64,000 nt of DNA from Streptomyces sp. NBC_00659 (GTDB taxonomy: Bacteria > Actinomycetota > Actinomycetes > Streptomycetales > Streptomycetaceae), in NCBI RefSeq assembly GCF_036226925.1, contig NZ_CP109031.1, positions 558,001 through 622,000 of the forward strand, in the 5' to 3' direction. Below the pieces are notes generated by a model. The model saw only the letters and a program-made list of their open reading frames with translations. It made no database searches and was not told the DNA's origin. This document shows, piece after piece, positions 15,119-22,701 of this stretch. A program made the position numbers and the translations under genes. The first letter of the stretch is position 1. The number at the start of each line of letters is the position of its first letter.

Positions 15119-18100
15119 ATGGAGAACGATCAGAACGTACGAGGGCAGGCGTCGCGCGCCGGTGAGAGCTGGCCGCTGGCCGCCCGGCGGCTGCTCACCC
15201 GCCGTGAGGTGTCGGCCGACGGCCGCGCCGTGTTCGGCGAGGGCGACCCGAAGTGGGAGGGCTTCTACCGCAACCGGTGGGCGCACGACAAGGTCGTACG
15301 GTCCACACACGGCGTCAACTGCACCGGGTCCTGCTCGTGGATGGTGTACGTCAAGGACGGCATCATCACCTGGGAACACCAGGCCACCGACTATCCGTCG
15401 ATCGGCACGGACTGCCCCGAGTACGAGCCGCGCGGCTGCCCGCGCGGAGCGTCGTTCTCCTGGTACACCTACTCCCCCAGCCGGGTCCGCTACCCCTATG
15501 TGCGCGGCACGCTGCTGAAGATGTGGCGCGAGGCACGCAAGCGGCTCGGCGACCCGGTCGCGGCCTGGGCGGAGATCACCTCCGACCCGGCGAAGGCGCG
15601 GGCGTACAAGCGGGCCCGCGGCAAGGGCGGTCTGGTGCGCGCCGACTGGGACGAGGTGAGCGAGCTGGTCGCCGCCGCCCACGTCCACACGGTCAAGGCC
15701 TACGGTCCGGACCGGGTGGCGGGCTTCTCCCCGATCCCGGCGATGTCGATGGCGTCGTTCGCGGCCGGCACCCGGTTCATGTCGCTGATCGGCGGCACGC
15801 TGCTGTCGTTCTACGACTGGTACGCCGACCTGCCGATCGCCTCCCCGCAGGTCTTCGGCGACCAGACCGACGTCCCCGAGGCGGCCGACTGGTGGAACGC
15901 CGGCTACCTGGTGATGTGGGGCTCCAACATCCCCGTCACCCGCACGCCCGACGCGCACTTCCTCACCGAGACCCGTTACAACGGCACGAAGGTCGTCGCG
16001 GTCAGCCCCGACTACGCCGACAACGTCAAGCACGCCGACGAATGGCTCTCCCCGCACCCCGGAACGGACGGGGCGCTGGCGATGGCCATGGGCCACGTGA
16101 TCCTGCGCGAGTTCCTGGTCGACCGCGAAGTGCCTTACTTCCAGAAGTACTTGAGGACGTTCACGGACGCTCCTTTCCTGGTGACCCTGCGCGAGCACGA
16201 GCTGGGACTGGTCCCGGACGGGTTCCTGACCGCCGCCGACCTCGGGCACGACGAGGGGACCGAGGAGAACGCGGGGTCCAAGACCGTCCTCCTGGACAGC
16301 GTGACCGGCGAAGCCGTCGTGCCGAACGGTTCGCTCGGCTTCCGGTGGGGAGAGACCGGCGCGGGCCGCTGGAACCTCGAACTGGGCGATGTCGTACCCG
16401 AGTTGAGCCTGCTGGAGCGGGCCGAGGACACCGTCGCCGTCGCGCTGCCCCGGTTCGACGAGGGTGCCACCGAAGGCGGCTCGACGATGGTGCGCGGGGT
16501 TCCCGTCCGCAGGATCGATGGACGGCTCGTGACCACGGTGTTCGATCTGATGCTGGCCCAGTACGGCGTGGCTCGTCCGGGCCTGCCGGGCAACTGGCCC
16601 TCGTCGTACGAGGACGCGTCCGAGCCGTACACGCCGGCCTGGCAGGAGACGATCACGTCGGTCCCGGCCGAGCAGGCGGCCCGGATCGCCCGGGAGTTCG
16701 CCCGCAACGCCGAGCGCACCAACGGCCGTTCGATGATCGCGATGGGAGCGGGCACCAACCACTGGTTCCACTCCGACACCATCTACCGTGCCTTCCTCGC
16801 ACTGACCACCATGACCGGCTGCCAGGGCGTCAACGGTGGCGGCTGGGCGCACTACGTCGGCCAGGAGAAGGTCCGCCCGGTCACCGGGCAGCAGCACCTG
16901 TCGTTCGCCTTCGACTGGCAGCGGCCCACCCGGCACATGGCCGGCACCTCGTACTGGTACCTCAACACCGACCAGTGGCGCTACGAGGCCATCGGGCCCG
17001 ACGAGTTGGCGTCGCCGCTGGGCGAGGGACGCTTCGCGGGCAAGTCCACCGCCGACTGTCTGGCCCAGGCGATCCGCATGGGCTGGACCCCCGGTCACCC
17101 CGGCTTCAACCGCAACCCCCTCGACCTCACCGACGAGGCGGCCGCCGCCGGGCGTCCCGTCGCCGAGCACATCGTCGACGAACTCAAGTCCGGGCGGCTG
17201 CGGTTCGCCGCCGAGGACCCCGACGACCCCGCCAACTTCCCCCGCGTACTGACCGTCTGGCGGGCCAACCTGCTGGGCTCCTCCGGCAAGGGCAACGAGT
17301 ACTTCCTGCGCCATCTGCTGGGCACGGACGCGGCGGTCCGCTCCGAGGAGACCCCGCCCGAGGCACGCCCGCAGGACGTGGTGTGGCGGGAGGAGGCCCC
17401 CGAGGGCAAGCTCGACCTGCTGGTCACCATGGACTTCCGGATGACCTCGACCAGCCTGCTCTCCGACGTCGTCCTGCCGGCCGCCACCTGGTACGAGAAG
17501 GACGACCTGTCCAGCACGGACATGCACCCCTTCGTGCACGCCTTCACCCCGGCCATCGCCCCGCCCTGGCAGGCCCGCACCGACTACGACACGTTCCTGA
17601 CCATCGCCGACAAGTTCAGCGAACTGGCCGGTGAGCACCTCGGCACCCGCACCGACGTCCTGGCCGTACCGCTGCTGCACGACACTCCCGACGAACTCGC
17701 CCAGCCGGGTGGGGTCGTTCGGGACTGGAAGGCCGGCGAGTGCGAGCCGGTGCCCGGCCGGACCATGCCCAAGCTCGTCGTCATCGAGCGGGACTACGCG
17801 GCGGTGGCACAGAAGATGCGGGCCATCGGCCCCCTCCTCGACACCCTCGGCACCACCACCAAGGGCGTCACCGTCCACCCGAACCAGGAACTGGACGACC
17901 TGCGCCACCGCAACGGCACCGTCCGGGACGGAGTCGCCGCCGGGCGCCCCTCACTGGCCACCGCCTCCGACATGTGCGAGGCGATCCTCGCCCTGTCCGG
18001 CACCACCAACGGGCGCCTGGCCACCGAGGGCTTCCGCGAGCTGGAACGGCAGACCGGCAGCAAGGGTCTCGTGGAGCTCGCCGCCGAACGGGAGGGCGAG

Positions 18101-18826
18101 CGCATCACATTCGCCGACACCCGCACCCAGCCCCGCGCCGTGATGACGTCGTACGAGTGGTCGGGCAGCGAGGCCGGCGGGCGGCGCTACTCGGCGTTCG
18201 TCATCAACACCGAGCACAAGAAGCCCTGGCACACCCTCACCGGACGGCAGCACTTCTTCGTCCAGCACGACTGGATGGCCGAGTTCGGCGAACAACTCCC
18301 GGTCTACCGGCCCCCGTTGAACACGCCCAAGCACTACGGAGACGATCAGCTGCACGAGGACGGCCGGGCGGAGGTCACGGTCCGCTATCTGACCCCGCAC
18401 TCGAAGTGGTCCATCCACTCCAACTACCAGGACAACGCCCACATGCTGGCGCTGTCACGGGGCGGTCCGGTGATCTGGATGTCCACCGCCGATGCCGAGA
18501 AGATCGGCGTCAAGGACAACGAGTGGATCGAGGCGTACAACCGCAACGGTGTCGTCGCCGCCCGCTCCGTGGTCAGCCACCGCATGCCCGAGGGCACGGT
18601 GTACATGTACCACGCCCAGGACCGCAACGTGAACGTGCCGAAGACCGAGGTCAGCGGCAGGCGCGGCGGCATCCACAACTCCCTGACCCGCCTGCTGATC
18701 AAGCCCACGCATCTGGCGGGCGGCTACGCCCAGTTCACGTACGCCTTCAACTACTACGGCCCGACCGGCAACCAGCGCGACGAGGTCACCGTCATCCGCC
18801 GTCGCAGCCAGCAAGTGGAGTACTGA
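15119..18826 (+). CDS. narG: respiratory nitrate reductase alpha subunit
   Basis: A 1,235-residue molybdenum-bisMGD catalytic subunit that reduces nitrate to nitrite on the cytoplasmic face. The FS0 cluster ligands are His64, Cys68, Cys72 and Cys107, with exactly the spacing of the E. coli protein (4, 4, 35). The molybdenum ligand is Asp237 in SFYDWYADLP. The rest is full length, including the C-terminal SIHSNYQDNAHMLALSRGGP and GRRGGIHNSLTRLLIKPTH segments. ATG at 15119 is the start used; a longer open frame upstream would run through the control region. Its stop is one base before narH. First gene of the narGHJI-VKOR operon. Confidence 0.98.
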   Translation: MENDQNVRGQASRAGESWPLAARRLLTRREVSADGRAVFGEGDPKWEGFYRNRWAHDKVVRSTHGVNCTGSCSWMVYVKDGIITWEHQATDYPSIGTDCPEYEPRGCPRGASFSWYTYSPSRVRYPYVRGTLLKMWREARKRLGDPVAAWAEITSDPAKARAYKRARGKGGLVRADWDEVSELVAAAHVHTVKAYGPDRVAGFSPIPAMSMASFAAGTRFMSLIGGTLLSFYDWYADLPIASPQVFGDQTDVPEAADWWNAGYLVMWGSNIPVTRTPDAHFLTETRYNGTKVVAVSPDYADNVKHADEWLSPHPGTDGALAMAMGHVILREFLVDREVPYFQKYLRTFTDAPFLVTLREHELGLVPDGFLTAADLGHDEGTEENAGSKTVLLDSVTGEAVVPNGSLGFRWGETGAGRWNLELGDVVPELSLLERAEDTVAVALPRFDEGATEGGSTMVRGVPVRRIDGRLVTTVFDLMLAQYGVARPGLPGNWPSSYEDASEPYTPAWQETITSVPAEQAARIAREFARNAERTNGRSMIAMGAGTNHWFHSDTIYRAFLALTTMTGCQGVNGGGWAHYVGQEKVRPVTGQQHLSFAFDWQRPTRHMAGTSYWYLNTDQWRYEAIGPDELASPLGEGRFAGKSTADCLAQAIRMGWTPGHPGFNRNPLDLTDEAAAAGRPVAEHIVDELKSGRLRFAAEDPDDPANFPRVLTVWRANLLGSSGKGNEYFLRHLLGTDAAVRSEETPPEARPQDVVWREEAPEGKLDLLVTMDFRMTSTSLLSDVVLPAATWYEKDDLSSTDMHPFVHAFTPAIAPPWQARTDYDTFLTIADKFSELAGEHLGTRTDVLAVPLLHDTPDELAQPGGVVRDWKAGECEPVPGRTMPKLVVIERDYAAVAQKMRAIGPLLDTLGTTTKGVTVHPNQELDDLRHRNGTVRDGVAAGRPSLATASDMCEAILALSGTTNGRLATEGFRELERQTGSKGLVELAAEREGERITFADTRTQPRAVMTSYEWSGSEAGGRRYSAFVINTEHKKPWHTLTGRQHFFVQHDWMAEFGEQLPVYRPPLNTPKHYGDDQLHEDGRAEVTVRYLTPHSKWSIHSNYQDNAHMLALSRGGPVIWMSTADAEKIGVKDNEWIEAYNRNGVVAARSVVSHRMPEGTVYMYHAQDRNVNVPKTEVSGRRGGIHNSLTRLLIKPTHLAGGYAQFTYAFNYYGPTGNQRDEVTVIRRRSQQVEY

Positions 18827-18827
18827 C

Positions 18828-20384
18828 ATGCCCCGTGGCGAAGCCACCATCGGACGCGTCATGGCCCAGATCGCCATGGTGATGAACCTCGACAAGTGCA
18901 TCGGCTGCCACACCTGCTCGGTCACCTGCAAGCAGACGTGGACCAACCGCACCGGTGTCGAGTACGCGTGGTTCAACAACGTCGAGACCAAGCCCGGCGT
19001 CGGCTACCCCCGCCGCTACGAGGACCAGGAGCACTGGAAGGGCGGCTGGATGCTCGACAAGCGCGGACGGCTCGTCCTGCGCTCCGGAGGCCGTCTGAAG
19101 CGACTGCTGTCGCTGTTCTCCAACCCCGACCTGCCGTCCATCGAGGACTACTACGAGCCGGTCACCTACGACTACGACAACCTGGTCAGCGCCCCGGCGG
19201 GCCCGGACATGCCGGTGGCCCGCCCCCGTTCGGTCCTCACCGGCAAGCCCACCGCCATCACCTGGGGCGCCAACTGGGAGGACGGCCTCGGCGGAGCGGG
19301 CGAGAACGCCGGCGCCGACCCCAACCTCAGCAGCGAATGGGCCGAGAAGGTCAAGTTCGAGTTCGAGCAGACCTTCCTCTTCCATCTCCCGCGCCTGTGC
19401 GAGCACTGCCTCAACCCGGCCTGTGTGTCGGCCTGTCCGTCCGGCGCGATGTACAAGCGGGTCGAGGACGGCATCGTCCTGGTCGACCAGGACAAGTGCC
19501 GCGGCTGGCGGATGTGCGTGACGGCGTGCCCGTACAAGAAGGTGTACGTCAACCACGCCACCGGCAAGGCCGAGAAGTGCACCTTCTGCTTCCCGCGGAT
19601 CGAGGCCGGCCAGCCCACCGTCTGCTCCGAGACCTGTGTCGGACGCCTGCGCTACCTCGGACTGCTCCTCTACGACGCCGACCGGGTCGGCGAGGCCGCG
19701 GCCACCCCTGACGAGAAGGACCTGCTGGACGCCCAGCGCGGCGTCTTCCTCGACCCGCGCGACCCCGAAGTCATCGCGGCCGCACGGGAGTCCGGCATCC
19801 CCGAGGACTGGCTGGACGCGGCCCGCCGCTCCCCGGTGTACGACCTGGTCATGCGGTACAAGGTGGCACTGCCGCTGCACCCGGAGTACCGCACCCTGCC
19901 GATGGTCTGGTACGTGCCCCCGCTGTCGCCCGTGCTGGACGCCGTGGACGCGGCGGGCGGGAACCAGGACGACCCCGACCATGTCTTCGCCGCCGTCACC
20001 CGGCTGCGCATCCCGCTGGAGTACCTGGCGGAGCTGTTCACGGCCGGGGACGCGGACGTGGTCGGCGGAGTGCTGATGAAGCTCACCGCACTGCGTTCCT
20101 TCATGCGCGAGCGCACCCTGGGCGAGGAGGGTGACGAGGCGGTGCTCAAGGCCGTGGGCCTCACCGTCCGGGACGCGGAGGACATGCACCGGCTGCTCGC
20201 GATCGCGAAGTACGCCGACCGCTATGTGGTCCCCGCCGCGCACAAGGAGGACGCCGCCGCCCTCACCGCCATGGAGAACCGCTGCCCGGTCGAGTCGTCC
20301 GGCGCCCCGGAGGACACCGGTGGCGGACGGGTGATGCTCGGAATCCCCACCCTGCGCCGCAAGAACACCGGAGACCGACCGTGA
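18828..20384 (+). CDS. narH: respiratory nitrate reductase beta subunit
   Basis: A 518-residue electron-transfer subunit with four iron-sulfur clusters. The first set is Cys24, Cys27, Cys30 and Cys34 (DKCIGCHTCSVTCKQ). Later sets include CEHCLNPACVSACPSG and CRGWRMCVTACPYKK, where Trp replaces a Cys and so builds the [3Fe-4S] centre, as in E. coli NarH, and CTFCFPR. It passes electrons from NarI haem to NarG. The ATG is one base after the narG stop, and the end overlaps narJ by four bases. An internal start near residue 12 is possible. Confidence 0.98.
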   Translation: MPRGEATIGRVMAQIAMVMNLDKCIGCHTCSVTCKQTWTNRTGVEYAWFNNVETKPGVGYPRRYEDQEHWKGGWMLDKRGRLVLRSGGRLKRLLSLFSNPDLPSIEDYYEPVTYDYDNLVSAPAGPDMPVARPRSVLTGKPTAITWGANWEDGLGGAGENAGADPNLSSEWAEKVKFEFEQTFLFHLPRLCEHCLNPACVSACPSGAMYKRVEDGIVLVDQDKCRGWRMCVTACPYKKVYVNHATGKAEKCTFCFPRIEAGQPTVCSETCVGRLRYLGLLLYDADRVGEAAATPDEKDLLDAQRGVFLDPRDPEVIAAARESGIPEDWLDAARRSPVYDLVMRYKVALPLHPEYRTLPMVWYVPPLSPVLDAVDAAGGNQDDPDHVFAAVTRLRIPLEYLAELFTAGDADVVGGVLMKLTALRSFMRERTLGEEGDEAVLKAVGLTVRDAEDMHRLLAIAKYADRYVVPAAHKEDAAALTAMENRCPVESSGAPEDTGGGRVMLGIPTLRRKNTGDRP

Positions 20385-21172
20385 GCCCGCTGCCCGCAAC
20401 CATTCCCGCCCTCGTCCGCACCCGTGTCCGGGCGGCCGTACGCCGCCCGGCACGGCTCACGCCGCAGGAGGCCGAGGCGCGCACGCTGCTGCTGCGGCTG
20501 TGCTCGCTGTTTCTCCAGTACCCGGACGCCGAACTCACCGCCGCCCGGCCGGTCCTGACCGCAGCCGTCGAGGCGCTGCCCCCCTCACCCGCCGCCGAGG
20601 ATCTGGCCTCCTTCACGGCCTGGCTCGCCTCGCAGGAGCCGGACGCGCTGGAGCGCCACTACGTCGAGATGTTCGACCTGCGGCGCAAGAGCAGCCTCTA
20701 CCTCACCTACTACCTGCACGGCGACACCCGCCGCCGCGGGATGGCCCTGCTCACCCTGAACCAGCGTTACAAGGCCGCCGGCTGGGACACCGACGGGGGT
20801 GAACTGCCCGACCACCTCCCGGTCGTGCTGGAGTTCGCCGCCCTCACCGGCACCGGCCCGGGCGAGGCGCCGCTGCGTCAGCACCGGCGCGGACTGGAAC
20901 TGATCCACCAGGCGCTGAACGACGCCGACTCCCCCTACCGGCACGTACTGGGGGCACTGCTCACCCTGCTCCCGCCGCCCACCGAGGCGGACCGGGCCGC
21001 GGTGGCCCAGCTGATCGCCGAGGGGCCGCCCGACGAGGAGGTCGGACTCGACCCCTACGGAACCTACGGGGAGGGGGAGTTCGCCCCTCCCGGCACGTTC
21101 GTGCCCCCGATACCCGCCCCGCCGACCCGTGTGCCGGCCCACCCGACCAGCCGTACGGAAGGCCCCCGATGA
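20381..21172 (+). CDS. narJ: nitrate reductase molybdenum cofactor assembly chaperone
   Basis: A 263-residue all-helical chaperone of the NarJ/TorD family that binds apo-NarG and allows cofactor insertion; not part of the final enzyme. Typical segments are LLRLCSLFLQYPDAEL, LERHYVEMFDLRRKSSLYLTYYLHGDTRRRG and LPDHLPVVLEFAAL. GTG at 20381 overlaps the narH stop (GTGA) and the end overlaps the narI start. The C-terminus is proline-rich (PPGTFVPPIPAPPTRVPAHP), a common extension in actinobacteria. Confidence 0.97.
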   Translation: MSPLPATIPALVRTRVRAAVRRPARLTPQEAEARTLLLRLCSLFLQYPDAELTAARPVLTAAVEALPPSPAAEDLASFTAWLASQEPDALERHYVEMFDLRRKSSLYLTYYLHGDTRRRGMALLTLNQRYKAAGWDTDGGELPDHLPVVLEFAALTGTGPGEAPLRQHRRGLELIHQALNDADSPYRHVLGALLTLLPPPTEADRAAVAQLIAEGPPDEEVGLDPYGTYGEGEFAPPGTFVPPIPAPPTRVPAHPTSRTEGPR

Positions 21173-21951
21173 ACGCCCCGCTCCTCCCCGTGGCCGCCGC
21201 CTCCGTGAGCGGCGCCGGTCTGCTCCTGTGGGTCGCCGTCCCGTACATCTGTCTCGCGGTGTTCGTAGTCGGGCACATCTGGCGTTACCGGCAGGACCAG
21301 TTCGGGTGGACCTCCCGTACCAGCCAGCTCTTCGAACACCGCTGGCTGCGCTGGGCCAGTCCGCTGTTCCACCTGGGTGCCTTCATGGTGATCGGCGGAC
21401 ATGTCGTGGGGCTCGCGATCCCCGACTCGTGGACCGAGGCCGCCGGCATCTCCGAGCACGCGTACCACACCACGGCCGTCTGGGCGGGCTCGGTCGCGGG
21501 CGTCGCCATGGTCGCGGGGCTCGGCATGCTGTGCGCCCGACGGCTGCTGACCCGGCGGATCCGGCTGGGCACCGACCGCAGCGACAAGGTCCTCTTCCCG
21601 CTCCTGTCCGCCACCGTCCTGCTGGGCATCACCGCCACCGCCACGCACAACGTCTTCGGCCCCGGCTACGACTACCGTTCCACCGTCTCCGTATGGTTCC
21701 GTGGCCTGTTCACTCTCCAGCCGCAGCCGGAGGCCATCTCCGGGGCCCCGCTGCTGTTCCAGCTGCACGCCCTGAGCGCCTGTCTGCTCTTCGCCGCCTG
21801 GCCGTTCACCCGCCTCGTGCACGTGTGGAGCGCGCCGATCGGATACCTCGCCCGGCCGTACCTGGTCTACCGCAGGCGGACCGCACCGGCGACAGCCCCG
21901 ACGGCCGCGGGCCGGACCCGGCGGGCCTCCCACTCCGGGCGAGCCCGATGA
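21169..21951 (+). CDS. narI: respiratory nitrate reductase gamma subunit (cytochrome b)
   Basis: A 260-residue membrane subunit with five hydrophobic helices that oxidises menaquinol. The four haem-b ligands are visible and correctly spaced: His68 and His78 (FHLGAFMVIGGH, ten apart) and His200 and His218 (eighteen apart), as in the E. coli protein. ATG at 21169 overlaps the narJ stop and the end overlaps the VKOR start, so five genes are translationally chained. The arginine-rich C-terminal tail is probably cytoplasmic. Confidence 0.97.
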   Translation: MNAPLLPVAAASVSGAGLLLWVAVPYICLAVFVVGHIWRYRQDQFGWTSRTSQLFEHRWLRWASPLFHLGAFMVIGGHVVGLAIPDSWTEAAGISEHAYHTTAVWAGSVAGVAMVAGLGMLCARRLLTRRIRLGTDRSDKVLFPLLSATVLLGITATATHNVFGPGYDYRSTVSVWFRGLFTLQPQPEAISGAPLLFQLHALSACLLFAAWPFTRLVHVWSAPIGYLARPYLVYRRRTAPATAPTAAGRTRRASHSGRAR

Positions 21952-22583
21952 GCCGGGGTCCCACGCTCTCGGCGCGGTCCACGACGGCCGCGGCCACGCA
22001 CACAGCGGGCGCCGGCCGCCGGACGGGCCTGGTGATGCTCCTCACCGGGATCATCGGCTGGCTCGCCTCCTTCCAGCTCACGGTGGACGACTGGCGACTG
22101 CTCCGCGACCCCACCTACCAACCACCGTGCAACATCAGCCCGGTCGTGAGCTGCGGCAGCGTCATGTCCAGCTCGCAGGGCAGCCTGTTCGGCTTCCCCA
22201 ACATGCTGCTCGGGCTGGGCGCCTTCGCCGCCGTGGCCGTCCTGGGCCTGGCCGTCCTCACCGGCGCCCGACTGCACCGCGGGCTCTGGCTCGCGCTGGA
22301 CGCCGGGGCGCTATTGGGAGTGGTGTTCGTCCACTGGCTCATCGCGCAGTCGCTCTACGAACTCAACAAGATCTGCCCCTACTGCGCCGTTGTGTGGATC
22401 GCCACCATCGCTCTGTTCTGGTACGTCACCGTGCACTGCCTGGAACGCGGAATCCTGCTCGCTCCACGCCGTGTGCTGGTGATCGTCCGGGACACGCACT
22501 GGATGCTGCTCGGCGCCTGGTACGGGGTGATCGCACTGCTCGTCCTCACCCGCTTCTGGCCGTACTGGAGCAGCTTGCTGTGA
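21948..22583 (+). CDS. vitamin K epoxide reductase (VKOR)-like quinone-linked thiol oxidase
   Basis: A 211-residue membrane protein with the bacterial VKOR fold. The loop cysteines are Cys61 and Cys69 (CNISPVVSCG), and the quinone-proximal CxxC is Cys143-Pro-Tyr-Cys146 (KICPYCAVVWI), with four or five helices. VKOR homologues pass electrons from a DsbA-type protein to menaquinone. Its ATG overlaps the narI stop, so it is the fifth gene of the nar operon, which is unusual. No DsbA partner is fused or nearby. A long inverted repeat follows. Confidence 0.92.
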   Translation: MSRGPTLSARSTTAAATHTAGAGRRTGLVMLLTGIIGWLASFQLTVDDWRLLRDPTYQPPCNISPVVSCGSVMSSSQGSLFGFPNMLLGLGAFAAVAVLGLAVLTGARLHRGLWLALDAGALLGVVFVHWLIAQSLYELNKICPYCAVVWIATIALFWYVTVHCLERGILLAPRRVLVIVRDTHWMLLGAWYGVIALLVLTRFWPYWSSLL

Positions 22584-22620
22584 CCCGCCCCCGCCGCACC
22601 GCTGTCGCGTGCCAGTCCGG

Positions 22621-22678
22621 CGCGCCTCCGTATGACGCGCCTCCGTATGCCCGCTCGCGTGGCCGGGCATACGGAGGC
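22621..22678. terminator. 15-bp stem-loop with a duplicated left arm, between convergent genes
   Basis: GCCTCCGTATGCCCG (22639-22653) pairs perfectly with CGGGCATACGGAGGC (22664-22678) around a 10-base loop. A 14-base copy of the left arm (CGCGCCTCCGTATG) occurs twice, at 22621-22634 and 22636-22649. It sits between the convergent nar operon and GH92 gene and probably terminates both. Confidence 0.75.
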
Positions 22679-22701
22679 TGTGCGCCGGGGTGGGCGGTGG
22701 C

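Noticed and set aside
14825..17908. Very long reverse frame opposite narG
   Set aside because: narG is certain from cofactor ligands; the opposite frame is a GC-driven artefact.
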